From the NCBI RefSeq assembly GCF_000633515.1, contig NZ_AYMP01000029.1:1-64000 (forward strand): a stretch of DNA of 64,000 nt, given 5' to 3'. The notes beneath the pieces were generated by a model that saw nothing but the letters and a program-made list of their open reading frames with translations, ran no database searches and had not been told where the DNA came from. This stretch comes from Morganella morganii H1r (GTDB taxonomy: Bacteria; Pseudomonadota; Gammaproteobacteria; Enterobacterales; Enterobacteriaceae). Positions within the stretch are counted from its first letter, which is position 1. Every line of letters begins with the position of its first letter. Shown here in pieces: positions 38,062 through 47,576 of this stretch. Made by a program: the position numbers and the translations under genes.

Positions 38062-40932
38062 ATGAACGTCCATTTTATACTTAACGGCACCCCGCATTCA
38101 CCCGATTGCATTCCGGGCGAAAACGTCCGCAACATTCTGTTCAGCCTGGGTATGCACTCTGTACGTAACAGTGATGACGGCTATGGCTTCGCAGGCTCTG
38201 ATGCCATTTTATTCAACGGCCGTATTGTCAACGCATCACTGCTGATCGCCGCCCAGCTGGAAGGCGCCGTGATTGAAACCGCCGAATCACTCGGTAAATG
38301 GAATGAATTAAGTGATGTTCAGCAGGCGATGGTCGATGTGGGGGTGATCCAGTCCGGTTATAACGACCCGGCGGCTGCCCTGATCCTGACTGATCTTATC
38401 AAACGTATTCCGGAGCCTGATCGCGACCAGATTGATGATGCCCTTTCCGGACTGTTCAGCCGTGACGCCGGTTATCAGCAGTTCTATGAAGTCATTGATC
38501 TGCTGGTAAAACGCCGCAAAGATCCGCACTACAAAGCCGATAATGCCCCGGCGTTCCGTGATGACCTGACCGTTGTCGGGAAAGTCACGCCGAAAACCGA
38601 TGCTGCCGTGATGGTGCAGGCAAAACCGTGCTATGTGGAAGACCGCATTCCGGCCAATACCTGTGTTATCAAAATGCTGCGCAGCCCGCACGCTCACGCG
38701 CTGATCACCCGTCTGGATGTCAGTAAAGCAGAAGCGCTGCCGGGCGTGGTGCATGTGATCACCCACAAAAACTGTCCGGATGTGTATTACACCCCGGGCG
38801 GACAGAGTGCGCCGGAGCCGTCTCCGCTTGACCGCCGCATGTTCGGTAAAAAACTCCGCCACGTCGGTGACCGCGTGGCCGCTGTGGTGGCAGAAAACGA
38901 AGCGATCGCACTGAAAGCCTTATCCCTGATTGAAGTCAGCTATGATGTGCTGAAGCCGGTGATGTCTATCGATGAAGCCAAAGCTGACGACGCACCACTG
39001 GTACATGATGAGCCGGTAATTTATGTTAACGGCGCGCCGGCTGACCTGGCAGAGCAAAATAAGAATGCGGCAGATCGCGGCGAGCATTTACAGATTAACT
39101 TCCCGATCGGCGCAAAACCGTGCAAAAACATTGCTGCGGGTGTTCACGGCCATATCGGGGATCTGGATAAAGGCTTTGCGGAAGCGGATACCGTTATCGA
39201 GCGCACCTATGAATCCCGCCAGGTTCAGCAGTGCCCGACCGAACCGCATATCTGCTACACCTACATGAACGGTGACCGTCTGGTGATCCACGCCTCCACT
39301 CAGGTACCGTGGCACTTACGCCGCCAGGTGGCGCGTATTCTCGGTCTGAAACAGAACAAAGTGCATGTGATTAAAGAGCGTGTCGGCGGCGGCTTCGGCT
39401 CCAAGCAGGATATCCTGCTGGAAGAAGTCTGCGCGTGGGCGACGTATGTTACCGGCCGTCCGGTCTCATTCCGCTACACCCGTGAAGAAGAGTTTATCGC
39501 GAACACCAGCCGCCATGTGGCAAAAGTAAAAATCAAACTGGGCGCGAAAAAAGACGGGAAAATCACCGCCATCAATATGGAATTCCTGGCGAACACCGGC
39601 CCTTACGGTAACCACTCACTGACGGTACCGAGTAACGGCCCGGCGTTGTCACTGCCGCTCTATCCGTGTGACAACGTCGATTTTCAGGTGACCACTTACT
39701 ACTCCAACATCTGTCCGACCGGCGCATATCAGGGTTACGGGGCACCGAAAGGCAACTTCGCCCTGACCATGATCCTGGCTGAACTGGCAAAAGAACTGAA
39801 TATCGACCTGCTGGATCTGATTGAAACCAACCGCGTGCATGAAGGCCAGGAACTGAAGATCCTCGGCGCTATCGGGGAAGGGAAAATGCCGACCTCGGTA
39901 CCGACTGCCGCCAGCTGTGCCCTCGGCCCGATCCTGAAAAAAGGCCGTGAACTTATCGACTGGGATTCCCCGCGCAAACAAAACGGTGACTGGAAAACCG
40001 GACGCGGTGTGGCCATCATCATGCAGAAATCAGGGATTCCGGATATCGACCAGGCAAACTGTATGGTCAAACTGGAATCTGACGGTACCTTTATCGTCCA
40101 CTCCGGTGGGGCTGATATCGGAACCGGCCTCGATACCGTGGTCAAAAAACTGACCGCCGAAGTACTGTGCTGCTGCCCGGATGATGTTCATGTTATCTCC
40201 GGGGATACTGACCACGCGCTGTTCGATAAAGGGGCTTATGCCTCCTCCGGCACCTGCTTCTCCGGTAACGCGGCGAAAATGGCGGCAGAGAATCTGCGCA
40301 AAAAAATCCTGTTCCACGGCGCGGCGAAAATCGGCGAACCGGTGGAGGATGTCACCCTGGCGGCACCGGGTGTGGTGCGCGGTAAGAAAGGCGAAATCAC
40401 GTTCGGGGATCTGGCACACGCTGCCGAGGGCGGTACCGGGTTTGGTGTGCTGGTGGCCAGTGCCAGTTATATCACACCCGACTTTGCCTTCCCGTACGGG
40501 GCAAACTTTGCCGAAGTGGCGGTGAACACCCGTACCGGTGAAATCCGTCTGGATAAATTCTACGCCCTGCTCGACTGCGGTACGCCGGTGAACCCGGATC
40601 TGGCCCTGGGTCAGATTTACGGTGCCTCCATGCGGGCCATCGGCCACAGTATGTCAGAAGAGATCCGCTACGATGCCAAAGGTGTACCACTGACCCGCGA
40701 TCTGAAAACCTACGGCGCACCGAAGATCGGCGATATCCCGCGTGACTTCCGTGCCTTCCTGGTGCCGAGTGATGACCAGGTCGGCCCGTACGGCGCAAAA
40801 TCCATCTCGGAAATCGCGGTTAACGGTGCGGCACCGGCTATCGCCACTGCAATTCATGATGCCTGCGGCGTCTGGCTGCGTGAATGGCACTTCACGCCGG
40901 AAAAAATCCTGCGCGGCCTGAGCAAAATATAA
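38062..40932 (+). CDS. xdhD: Fused Fe-S-like/molybdenum hydroxylase XdhD
   Basis: 956 residues, exactly as E. coli XdhD. The N-terminal 160 residues have the fold of a 2Fe-2S subunit but lack its cluster cysteines (SVRNSDDGYGFAGSDAILFNG where GCxxGxCGxC is expected). The remainder is the Mo subunit: VGGGFGSKQDILLEE (about 442), GAYQGYGAPKGNF, SGDTDHALFDKGAYASSGT and GAKSISEIAVNGAAPAI near the end with the likely catalytic Glu. With yqeB, yqeC and mocA it belongs to the selenium-dependent hydroxylase set. It is expected to hydroxylate or reduce purines with YgfM and YgfK. Confidence 0.92.
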   Translation: MNVHFILNGTPHSPDCIPGENVRNILFSLGMHSVRNSDDGYGFAGSDAILFNGRIVNASLLIAAQLEGAVIETAESLGKWNELSDVQQAMVDVGVIQSGYNDPAAALILTDLIKRIPEPDRDQIDDALSGLFSRDAGYQQFYEVIDLLVKRRKDPHYKADNAPAFRDDLTVVGKVTPKTDAAVMVQAKPCYVEDRIPANTCVIKMLRSPHAHALITRLDVSKAEALPGVVHVITHKNCPDVYYTPGGQSAPEPSPLDRRMFGKKLRHVGDRVAAVVAENEAIALKALSLIEVSYDVLKPVMSIDEAKADDAPLVHDEPVIYVNGAPADLAEQNKNAADRGEHLQINFPIGAKPCKNIAAGVHGHIGDLDKGFAEADTVIERTYESRQVQQCPTEPHICYTYMNGDRLVIHASTQVPWHLRRQVARILGLKQNKVHVIKERVGGGFGSKQDILLEEVCAWATYVTGRPVSFRYTREEEFIANTSRHVAKVKIKLGAKKDGKITAINMEFLANTGPYGNHSLTVPSNGPALSLPLYPCDNVDFQVTTYYSNICPTGAYQGYGAPKGNFALTMILAELAKELNIDLLDLIETNRVHEGQELKILGAIGEGKMPTSVPTAASCALGPILKKGRELIDWDSPRKQNGDWKTGRGVAIIMQKSGIPDIDQANCMVKLESDGTFIVHSGGADIGTGLDTVVKKLTAEVLCCCPDDVHVISGDTDHALFDKGAYASSGTCFSGNAAKMAAENLRKKILFHGAAKIGEPVEDVTLAAPGVVRGKKGEITFGDLAHAAEGGTGFGVLVASASYITPDFAFPYGANFAEVAVNTRTGEIRLDKFYALLDCGTPVNPDLALGQIYGASMRAIGHSMSEEIRYDAKGVPLTRDLKTYGAPKIGDIPRDFRAFLVPSDDQVGPYGAKSISEIAVNGAAPAIATAIHDACGVWLREWHFTPEKILRGLSKI

Positions 40933-40945
40933 TTAAATCAACCCT

Positions 40946-40974
40946 GCCCTCGCCGGTTCCGGTGAGGGCTTTTT
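40946..40974 (+). terminator. Intrinsic terminator between xdhD and guaD
   Basis: GCCCTCGCCGG-TT-CCGGTGAGGGC, an 11-bp stem with one G-T pair, followed by TTTTT. It is a strong terminator only 20 bp before guaD, within the gene cluster. Confidence 0.8.
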
Positions 40975-40993
40975 GTAAGCAGAGGAGTCAGCT

Positions 40994-42310
40994 ATGTCGT
41001 CTGAACATACCGTCAAAGCGGTACGCGGGAAGTTCCTGGATATCACCCGCGTAGTGACCTCGATGGACGATCTGCCCGATGCAGTCCGCCTGATTGATGA
41101 CGGCCTGATGCTAATCCGGCACGGAAAAATAGAGTGGTTCGGACAGTGGGAAGACGGGAAGCATCTGATACCGGAAACCGTCCGTGTCCGCGATTACACC
41201 GGGAAACTGGTGGTGCCGGGCTTTATTGATACCCACGTTCACTATCCGCAGAGCGAAATGATCGGCGCTCACGGCGAGCAGTTACTCGAATGGCTCAACC
41301 GCCATGTGTTCCCGACCGAAAAACTGTATCAGGATATTGATTACGCCCGTGAAATGTCGGCGTTTTTTATCAAACAACTGCTGCGTAACGGCACCACGAC
41401 CGCGCTGGTTTTCAGTACTGTTCACCCGGAATCGGTCAATGCCCTGTTTGATGCGGCGAGCCAGCTCAATATGCGTCTCATCACCGGTAAAGTGATGATG
41501 GACAGAAACGCACCGGACTATCTTACCGACACACCGGAAAGCAGCTACGAAGAGTGTAAGTCACTGATCGAACGCTGGCATAAAAAAGGGCGTCTGCTCT
41601 ACGCCATCACCCCGCGTTTTGCGCCGACCTCCAGCCCGGAACAGCTGGCAGTATGTCAGCGGCTGCGCGAAGAGTATCCGGACACGTGGGTTCACACTCA
41701 TCTTAATGAAAATAAAGCAGAAATTGAGTGGGTAAAAGAGCTCTATCCGGACAGTAAAAACTACCTGGATGTCTATCACCACTACGGACTGACCGGCGAA
41801 CGCAGCGTGTTTGCGCACTGTATCCACCTTGAGGAAGAAGAGTGGGACTGCCTGCACGATACCGGCTCGGCGGTGGCATTTTGTCCGACATCAAACCTTT
41901 ATCTCGGCAGCGGCCTGTTTAACCTGAAAAAGGCGCTGGCGAAAAAAGTGAAAGTCGGGATCGGTACCGATGTCGGTGCCGGAACGACCTTTAACATGCT
42001 GCAGACACTGAGTGAAGCCTACAAGGTGATGCAGTTGCAGAAAACCTGTTTAACCGCCTTTGAAGCCTTTTATCTCGCCACCCTCGGCGGGGCACATTCA
42101 TTAGGACTGGATAACTGTATCGGTAACTTTGCCGCCGGCAAAGAAGCGGATTTTGTGGTACTTGAACCGACCGCAACCCCGCTCCAGCAGTTGCGTTATG
42201 ACAACTCACGCACGCTGGCGGAGAAACTGTTTGTGATGATTGCGCTTGGTGATGACCGCACGATTTACCGGACTTACATCGATGGACGCCTGGTCTATGA
42301 ACGGACCTGA
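40994..42310 (+). CDS. guaD: Guanine deaminase
   Basis: 438 residues (E. coli GuaD 439). A Zn/Fe amidohydrolase: PGFIDTHVHYPQ (metal His, about 75), THLNENKAEIEWV (about 235), FAHCIHLEEEEW (about 274) and GTDVGAGTTFNM (about 324, metal Asp). It turns guanine into xanthine plus ammonia, feeding XdhA/XdhD. AGAGGAG precedes the ATG. E. coli has the xanthine permease gene xanQ nearby; it is not in this window. Confidence 0.93.
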   Translation: MSSEHTVKAVRGKFLDITRVVTSMDDLPDAVRLIDDGLMLIRHGKIEWFGQWEDGKHLIPETVRVRDYTGKLVVPGFIDTHVHYPQSEMIGAHGEQLLEWLNRHVFPTEKLYQDIDYAREMSAFFIKQLLRNGTTTALVFSTVHPESVNALFDAASQLNMRLITGKVMMDRNAPDYLTDTPESSYEECKSLIERWHKKGRLLYAITPRFAPTSSPEQLAVCQRLREEYPDTWVHTHLNENKAEIEWVKELYPDSKNYLDVYHHYGLTGERSVFAHCIHLEEEEWDCLHDTGSAVAFCPTSNLYLGSGLFNLKKALAKKVKVGIGTDVGAGTTFNMLQTLSEAYKVMQLQKTCLTAFEAFYLATLGGAHSLGLDNCIGNFAAGKEADFVVLEPTATPLQQLRYDNSRTLAEKLFVMIALGDDRTIYRTYIDGRLVYERT

Positions 42311-42367
42311 CGCACACCAATGCTGTGATTAAAACACATTTTCATTTCATTCTCGGGGTCTGCAATT

Positions 42368-43735
42368 ATGTCTGATAATACAACACCGGATAACACCGGG
42401 GCGGCAGCAAAAGGCGCACTTGATGCGTACTTTAAAATCTCCGCCCGCGGCAGCAGCGTCAAACGGGAGATCCTGGCCGGGGTCACCACTTTCCTCGCCA
42501 TGGTCTATTCTGTCATCGTCGTCCCGTCCATGCTCGGTAAAGCCGGGTTTCCGCCGGGCGCTATTTTTGTCGCCACCTGTCTCGTCGCCAGTATCGGTTC
42601 TCTGATGATGGGACTGTGGGCAAACCTGCCGATGGCTATCGGCTGTGCTATCTCACTCACCGCCTTTACCGCGTTCAGCCTGGTGCTCGGGCAGCAAATC
42701 AGTATTCCGGTTGCACTCGGCGCGGTTTTCCTGATGGGGGTGATTTTTACCCTGATTTCCGTTACCGGGGTGCGAAACTGGATCCTGCGCAACCTGCCGA
42801 TGGGGATAGCCCACGGCACCGGGATTGGTATCGGTCTGTTCTTACTGCTGATTGCCGCCAACGGTGTCGGCCTGGTGATCAAAAACCCGCTGGAAGGTCT
42901 GCCGGTGGCAATGGGGGCATTTACCTCCTTCCCGGTGGCGATGTCGCTGATCGGGCTGGCGGTGATTGTCAGCCTGGAAAAAATGCACGTGCCGGGCGGG
43001 ATCCTGCTGGTGATTATCGGGATTTCGGTTATCGGCCTGATTGTTGACCCGAACGTCACCTACCAGGGGCTGATCGCCATGCCGTCACTGAGTGGCGCGG
43101 ACGGTAAATCCCTGATCTTCAGCATGGATATTATGGGTGCGCTGCAAACTGCCGTTCTGCCGAGTGTGCTGGCGCTGGTGATGACGGCAGTGTTTGATGC
43201 CACCGGCACCATCCGCGCCGTCGCCGGACAGGCCAACCTGCTGGACAAAGACAATCAGATTATCAACGGCGGCAAAGCGCTGACCGTGGACTCCGTCAGC
43301 TCCATTATCTCCGGTGCGGTGGGTGCTTCCCCGGCGGCGGTATATATTGAATCTGCGGCGGGGACAGCCGCAGGCGGGAAAACCGGGCTGACTGCCGTGA
43401 CCGTCGGCGTACTGTTCCTGCTGATCCTGTTCTTCTCACCGCTCTCTTACCTGATCCCGGGGTATGCAACCGCACCGGCGCTGATGTATGTCGGCCTGCT
43501 GATGCTGAGTAATGTGGCAAAACTGGATTTCGACGACTCTGTCGATGCCATGTCCGGGCTGGTGTGTGCGGTATTTATCGTACTGACCTGTAATATCGTC
43601 ACCGGGATTATGCTGGGCTATGTCACCCTGGTGATTGGTCGTCTGGTCGCAAAAGAGTGGCGCAAACTCAACACCGGCACGGTAATTATTGCCATCGTGT
43701 TAGTCGCGTTCTATGCGGGTGGCTGGGCTATCTGA
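42368..43735 (+). CDS. ghxQ: Guanine/hypoxanthine permease GhxQ (YgfQ)
   Basis: 455 residues, the same length as E. coli GhxQ, with very similar segments: [21 protein letters not shown], the motif [18 protein letters not shown] (about 145) and [23 protein letters not shown] (about 272-294). It is of the AzgA-like purine symporter family, with about 14 membrane segments, in the inner membrane. It imports guanine and hypoxanthine for GuaD and XdhA. It is the last gene of the purine cluster and has a terminator after it. Confidence 0.93.
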   Translation: MSDNTTPDNTGAAAKGALDAYFKISARGSSVKREILAGVTTFLAMVYSVIVVPSMLGKAGFPPGAIFVATCLVASIGSLMMGLWANLPMAIGCAISLTAFTAFSLVLGQQISIPVALGAVFLMGVIFTLISVTGVRNWILRNLPMGIAHGTGIGIGLFLLLIAANGVGLVIKNPLEGLPVAMGAFTSFPVAMSLIGLAVIVSLEKMHVPGGILLVIIGISVIGLIVDPNVTYQGLIAMPSLSGADGKSLIFSMDIMGALQTAVLPSVLALVMTAVFDATGTIRAVAGQANLLDKDNQIINGGKALTVDSVSSIISGAVGASPAAVYIESAAGTAAGGKTGLTAVTVGVLFLLILFFSPLSYLIPGYATAPALMYVGLLMLSNVAKLDFDDSVDAMSGLVCAVFIVLTCNIVTGIMLGYVTLVIGRLVAKEWRKLNTGTVIIAIVLVAFYAGGWAI

Positions 43736-43765
43736 TCATTCAGTAAATACGGTTTATTTCCCTGC

Positions 43766-43792
43766 GGGGCACATGATGTGCCCCGTTCTGTT
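43766..43792 (+). terminator. Terminator after ghxQ
   Basis: GGGGCAC-ATGAT-GTGCCCC followed by GTTCTGTT. It closes the purine cluster before the convergent NAD-kinase-fold gene. Confidence 0.75.
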
Positions 43793-43820
43793 ATCCGCCG
43801 CCCGGCGGTGCATGAGTTTG

Positions 43821-44747
43821 TTATTCATACATCAGCCTTCCCTGTATATCCGCAATACCGATTGTGACAATACATCCTGCATTGAAATGCAGAAAATCGG
43901 ACTCTATCCCGTCAGAAAAAATAACCCCGTTTTCCGGCATCTGTGATTCAAGCTGTAATGTCATCGTATTATCGACCGCCCCGAAAACCAGTGAGGTTCC
44001 GGATGTCCGCCCCGGGAAAGGCTCGCGCACACTGTATTGCAGCCGCTTTTCATCCCAGGCGATCCCGGCACGCAGCGGATGTGAACTGCCGCCGGTCACC
44101 CCCAGCGCACCGGCCAGAACCGACTGCAGCCAGCCTGTCGAGCCGAGCCCTGTAGAAACAATCACCCCGGAGGAAGACTGCGTTTCCGCCTGCCCGCCGT
44201 GACTGAGAATATAGCGGGCCGATGTGTGACTTTTCGGCCCGATAAACAGATCATTGACCGCCAGCATCTTCTGTCCGTCATTGGTGACCGCCTGTGCGAA
44301 ACTCAGGGCTTTCGACGGCATATCCCGGTTCAGTGTCCGCGTCACCACCGATTCCAGCTGCGGCAGCTCAAAAGGCAGCAGTATGCCGTCCCAGCGTTCC
44401 GGATCAGGATTAACCGCAATCACCGGCTGGCCGTTCAGGTATTTCAGGGTATTCGCCACCAGCCCGTCGCGGCCGATAATCACAACAATATCGCGGTCAG
44501 AAAACTGATACCCCGGCAGCAGCGTGCGATCCGGAACCTGTACCTGTCCTGCCTGCAGCAAAATACGTTTCGCCTCTGTCAGCTGCGCCTGGTAGCGATC
44601 ATGCTCCGCGAGATAATCACTCACGGAGATACCGTTATGCTCCAGATAAAACTTCGCCTGCGGCCAGGTATTGAAACGGGCGATCAGCTCCTGCAGCCGG
44701 GTTTTCTGTGTGACCAGAACAAACCGTACCTCATCCCGGCGGCTCAT
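43821..44747 (-). CDS. Divergent NAD-kinase-fold protein partnered with SPFH protein
   Basis: 308 residues. The pattern is of the NAD kinase/diacylglycerol kinase superfamily. VVIIGRDGLVANTLKYL (about 88) stands where NAD kinases have GGDGT (Gly to Arg change). VNDLFIGPKSHTSARYIL (about 165) resembles the NE-x-x-I segment with Glu replaced by Asp. VSTGLGSTGWLQSVLAGAL (about 195) resembles the S-TPTGSTAY nucleotide loop. The N-terminal 80 residues are helical and not typical of NAD kinase. It may bind or phosphorylate NAD(H) or a related compound. Its start overlaps the SPFH stop by 4 bp (ATGA), and both genes lie opposite an NrtR regulator. Confidence 0.7.
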   Translation of the reverse strand: MSRRDEVRFVLVTQKTRLQELIARFNTWPQAKFYLEHNGISVSDYLAEHDRYQAQLTEAKRILLQAGQVQVPDRTLLPGYQFSDRDIVVIIGRDGLVANTLKYLNGQPVIAVNPDPERWDGILLPFELPQLESVVTRTLNRDMPSKALSFAQAVTNDGQKMLAVNDLFIGPKSHTSARYILSHGGQAETQSSSGVIVSTGLGSTGWLQSVLAGALGVTGGSSHPLRAGIAWDEKRLQYSVREPFPGRTSGTSLVFGAVDNTMTLQLESQMPENGVIFSDGIESDFLHFNAGCIVTIGIADIQGRLMYE

Positions 44748-45766
44748 GCTTTGCTCCCTTTTTTCATCATCTGGCTGAACATATCCGGTGCAATATTCAG
44801 CTCACCGATTTTTCCGGCATTCTGTGCCAGTGACTCAAAGGCCATCGCCATCAGCTGCTCCGGCGCCATCCGGCTCAGTGCCAGGGCTTTGAGATTCTCC
44901 ACCGGCAGCTCACGGTACGCTTTCATTTTGGTTTCAATGGCATACGCATCGGCGTCGGACTGAACGCGCTGATTATCCGCACTGAGAGAAACCAGTGTCT
45001 GACGCTGCTGCTCCTCACCAATCTCCGCCGCCAGACGCTCCTGTGCCATTGCCGCCTGTTCGCGCAGCAGTGTGCGTTCGTTTTCCAGCCGGGATTCCTC
45101 TATCTGCTGCTCTTTTTTCTGCACAGAGAGATCGGTCTCCAGCTCCGCTTCTTTGATCGTGCGCTCCTGTTCAACGGAGGATTTACGCCGCGCATAAATC
45201 GCATCATCCGCCTCTTTCAGCAGGGATTCCCGGGCTTCCGCCTCAAGTGCGCGGGCCGTTTCCGGTGTCGGGGTAATCGCGGTGACAGAGAAATCCAGAA
45301 TGGTGATCCCCAGCGCCTCAACCGCCGCCTGCTGTGACAGACGTGACTGCACCAGCGCCACCAGCGACTGGCTTAACAATAATGCGCGGCGCAGCGGCGT
45401 GGATTGGATCTCCGCCTGAATAATGGTTTGTGCCGCACGGACAATCCGGTCATTCAGTTTCATCGGGTCGTCGGTCGCGTAGGTTTTTCCGTCCCGGCTG
45501 AGCACAAAGTTAAGTACCCCGGCCGTTTTTTCCGGCACACTGACCTGAAAAGAGAGTTGTCCCTGAACGCGGAGACTCTGGAAATCTGCTGTCTGGAAAT
45601 TAAAAATAAACGGGGTTTCCTGCGCACTTAACGGCAGGGCGGCGATCGATGTGGTCGCACTGTTGTACCAGAAGCTCAGCCCTTGTCCCTGACTTTTGAC
45701 ATGACCGTTCACGGAACGGATAACAAATGTGGACGGGTCAGCTTTAAAGAATTTTAAATTAAACAT
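44744..45766 (-). CDS. SPFH/Band 7 domain protein
   Basis: 340 residues. An SPFH/prohibitin-like domain (about 10-185: SVNGHVKSQGQGLSFWYN, then beta strands and VEALGITILDFSVTAITPTPETA) is followed by a charged helix of about 100 residues, rich in Glu, Arg and Gln, with coiled-coil character. There is no N-terminal membrane segment or signal peptide, so membrane contact would have to be peripheral or through oligomer assembly. It is the first gene of a two-gene operon with the NAD-kinase-fold protein. The promoter region contains several NrtR-type operators, tying it to NAD metabolism or ADP-ribose sensing (inference). Confidence 0.8.
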   Translation of the reverse strand: MFNLKFFKADPSTFVIRSVNGHVKSQGQGLSFWYNSATTSIAALPLSAQETPFIFNFQTADFQSLRVQGQLSFQVSVPEKTAGVLNFVLSRDGKTYATDDPMKLNDRIVRAAQTIIQAEIQSTPLRRALLLSQSLVALVQSRLSQQAAVEALGITILDFSVTAITPTPETARALEAEARESLLKEADDAIYARRKSSVEQERTIKEAELETDLSVQKKEQQIEESRLENERTLLREQAAMAQERLAAEIGEEQQRQTLVSLSADNQRVQSDADAYAIETKMKAYRELPVENLKALALSRMAPEQLMAMAFESLAQNAGKIGELNIAPDMFSQMMKKGSKA

Positions 45767-45778
45767 AGTATCACCTCA

Positions 45779-45860
45779 TTAGTGTCGTTATGACAATAAC
45801 TATATAGTGACTTATTGACACTATTAGTGTCAAGCTGAATTAGTGTCTGAATGACATTTA
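45779..45860. promoter_or_regulatory. Tandem NrtR-type operators
   Basis: Three sites share the spacing TAGTGTC-N4-TGACA: starts at 45780 (TAGTGTC/TGACAATA), 45805 (TAGTGAC/TGACACTA) and 45841 (TAGTGTC/TGACATTT). A perfect TTGACAC-TATTA-GTGTCAA palindrome lies at 45815-45833. They cover the gap between the divergent SPFH operon and the Nudix regulator, so the regulator very probably binds here. Confidence 0.75.
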
Positions 45861-45925
45861 ATTTGCAATCCGGATTTCTCTCCTTACAATAGAATAACTT
45901 ATCCCGATTTCAGGATGTGACGCAA

Positions 45926-46648
45926 ATGGATGAACAAACTTACCTCGCCGGTTATCAGCGCCGTGATTTTTTGTCGCCCCTGGTGACCGCTGATGCTGTG
46001 CTTTTCACTTATCACAATGAAACCCTGCATGTGCTGCTGGCCGAACGCGCGGAACATCCGGAGAAAGGCAAATGGGGATTGCCCGGTGGTTTTGTGGATG
46101 AGGCACAGGATAAGACGCTGGAAGATACCGTACTGCGCAAACTGCGGGAAAAAACCGGTGTGACACCACCGTACATTGAGCAGTTATGTACGGTCGGCAA
46201 TGATAAGCGGGACAAACGCGGCTGGTCAGTCACCGTCTGCTATACCGCGCTGATTGCCATGCAGGCGTGCGAAAAACAGATTAATACGGTGAATTCAGTC
46301 AGATGGATACCGCTGGATGAAGCAGAGAATATGACACTGGCGTTTGATCACCAGTTACTTATCCGTCAGGCCAGAGCGCGGCTGCGCCAGAAATCGCTCT
46401 ATTCCGTTGTGCCGGGATTTGCCCTGCCGGAAACCTTTACCCTGCCGGAATTACAGCACGTTCATGAAATTCTGATTGGTCAGCCGATTCAGAAAAAATC
46501 ATTCCGCCGCCGTCTCGAACAGGCCGATCTGCTGATCGATACCGGTGAAAAACGGGCGGAGCGTGGACGTCCGGCGGCGCTGTACCGCCTGAAACCGTCG
46601 TCGGCTGATTACCGTTTTATCCGTAATCTGGAGACAGACGAAGAATAA
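45926..46648 (+). CDS. nrtR: NrtR-family Nudix-related transcriptional regulator
   Basis: 240 residues from the ATG at 45926 (AGGA ten bases upstream); a GTG at 45917 is an alternative. The N-terminal Nudix-like domain (VTADAVLFTYHNETLHVLLAER, LPGGFVDEAQDKTLEDTVLRKLREKTGV) has a degraded Nudix box in which one catalytic Glu is Lys, as expected for a sensor rather than a hydrolase. The C-terminal winged helix (about 160-235) includes KKSFRRRLEQADLLIDTGEKR and GRPAALYRL. Members bind ADP-ribose or a related NAD product and control NAD genes. It probably represses the divergent SPFH/NAD-kinase-fold operon and itself. Confidence 0.85.
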   Translation: MDEQTYLAGYQRRDFLSPLVTADAVLFTYHNETLHVLLAERAEHPEKGKWGLPGGFVDEAQDKTLEDTVLRKLREKTGVTPPYIEQLCTVGNDKRDKRGWSVTVCYTALIAMQACEKQINTVNSVRWIPLDEAENMTLAFDHQLLIRQARARLRQKSLYSVVPGFALPETFTLPELQHVHEILIGQPIQKKSFRRRLEQADLLIDTGEKRAERGRPAALYRLKPSSADYRFIRNLETDEE

Positions 46649-46666
46649 CACCGGGTTCCGCCGGTA

Positions 46667-47575
46667 TTACTGTCTGACCGCCTCCGCGATCGTCAGCAGC
46701 ACATCCGGACTTTTCACATTGGGATAAACGCCGCTGAACGGGATAACAATATAGCGCTTATTTTTAACCGCATCGAGGTGAGACAGCGCCGGATGATTCG
46801 CCAGCCAGGCTTTCTTCTTTTCTGCCGGTGACCAGACCGCATCGGCGAGGATGATATAATCCGGCTGTTTATCCAGCAGGGTTTCCGGGGAGACGTGAAT
46901 ACCTGCCACCGGCATGTTGATAAACACATTTTCGCCCCCGGCCAGGGTGATAACTTCGGTCATAAACCCTTTCTTTCCCTGTGACATCAGGGTGTCACTC
47001 TGGCTGTCGAGATAAAAAATCACCGGTTTCCGGGGCAGCGGCGGCAGGGATTTTACCTGCGCCAGCGTGGCATCGATACGGGCAACGGCGGCATCCGCCT
47101 CTTTTTCCCGCCCGAGGACCCGCCCCAGGCGCTGCAAATCCATTTTAATACTGTCAAATCCGCTGTATGCCTGACGTTCGCAGGCAAATGCCATCAGATA
47201 GCTGCCGATACCGGCACGTTGCAGATCATCCTGCCCGCCCATCGATGCCATAAAGGCAGAGGAAAACCCGGCCACGACAAAATCCGCCCCGGAGGCGATC
47301 AATTTCTCGGTGGCGGGGTATTTGGCTGAAAAAACCGGAATGCCGTGATAGCGCCCTGATTTCAGTGCCTCGGCTGAATCATCAATATAGCTCACGCCCA
47401 GCATCTGCGGCCCGGCATCCAGCGCCAGCACCATATCCGCAGCGTGCTGATTCATGGCAATGATATGCTGCGGCGGCGCGGGTTTATCCCACAGCGGATC
47501 GCATTTATTTCCCGCCGCAGCCCCTGCAGACAGCAGCAAAAGGACCACACTGACAGCATACCGGGCAATCTTCAT
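46667..47575 (-). CDS. Periplasmic binding protein of the metal-chelate/cobalamin type
   Basis: 302 residues with a signal peptide (MKIARYAVSVVLLLLSAGAAA). It is of the BtuF/FepB/FhuD fold: HIIAMNQHAADMVLALDAGPQMLGVSYI (about 37-64), a long linking helix near 145-180, and PDYIILADAVWSPAEKKKAW (about 239). The ligand cannot be read from sequence; metal chelates, siderophores or corrinoids are all possible. It is the third gene of a leftward operon with a ferredoxin-like protein and a TonB receptor. No permease or ATPase gene is beside it. Its end is 18 bp from the convergent nrtR. Confidence 0.82.
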   Translation of the reverse strand: MKIARYAVSVVLLLLSAGAAAGNKCDPLWDKPAPPQHIIAMNQHAADMVLALDAGPQMLGVSYIDDSAEALKSGRYHGIPVFSAKYPATEKLIASGADFVVAGFSSAFMASMGGQDDLQRAGIGSYLMAFACERQAYSGFDSIKMDLQRLGRVLGREKEADAAVARIDATLAQVKSLPPLPRKPVIFYLDSQSDTLMSQGKKGFMTEVITLAGGENVFINMPVAGIHVSPETLLDKQPDYIILADAVWSPAEKKKAWLANHPALSHLDAVKNKRYIVIPFSGVYPNVKSPDVLLTIAEAVRQ

Positions 47576-47576
47576 T

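Noticed and set aside
38062-38560. XdhD N-terminal region as a broken 2Fe-2S domain caused by mutation in this strain
   Set aside because: The same loss of cluster Cys is present in E. coli XdhD, so it is a family trait.
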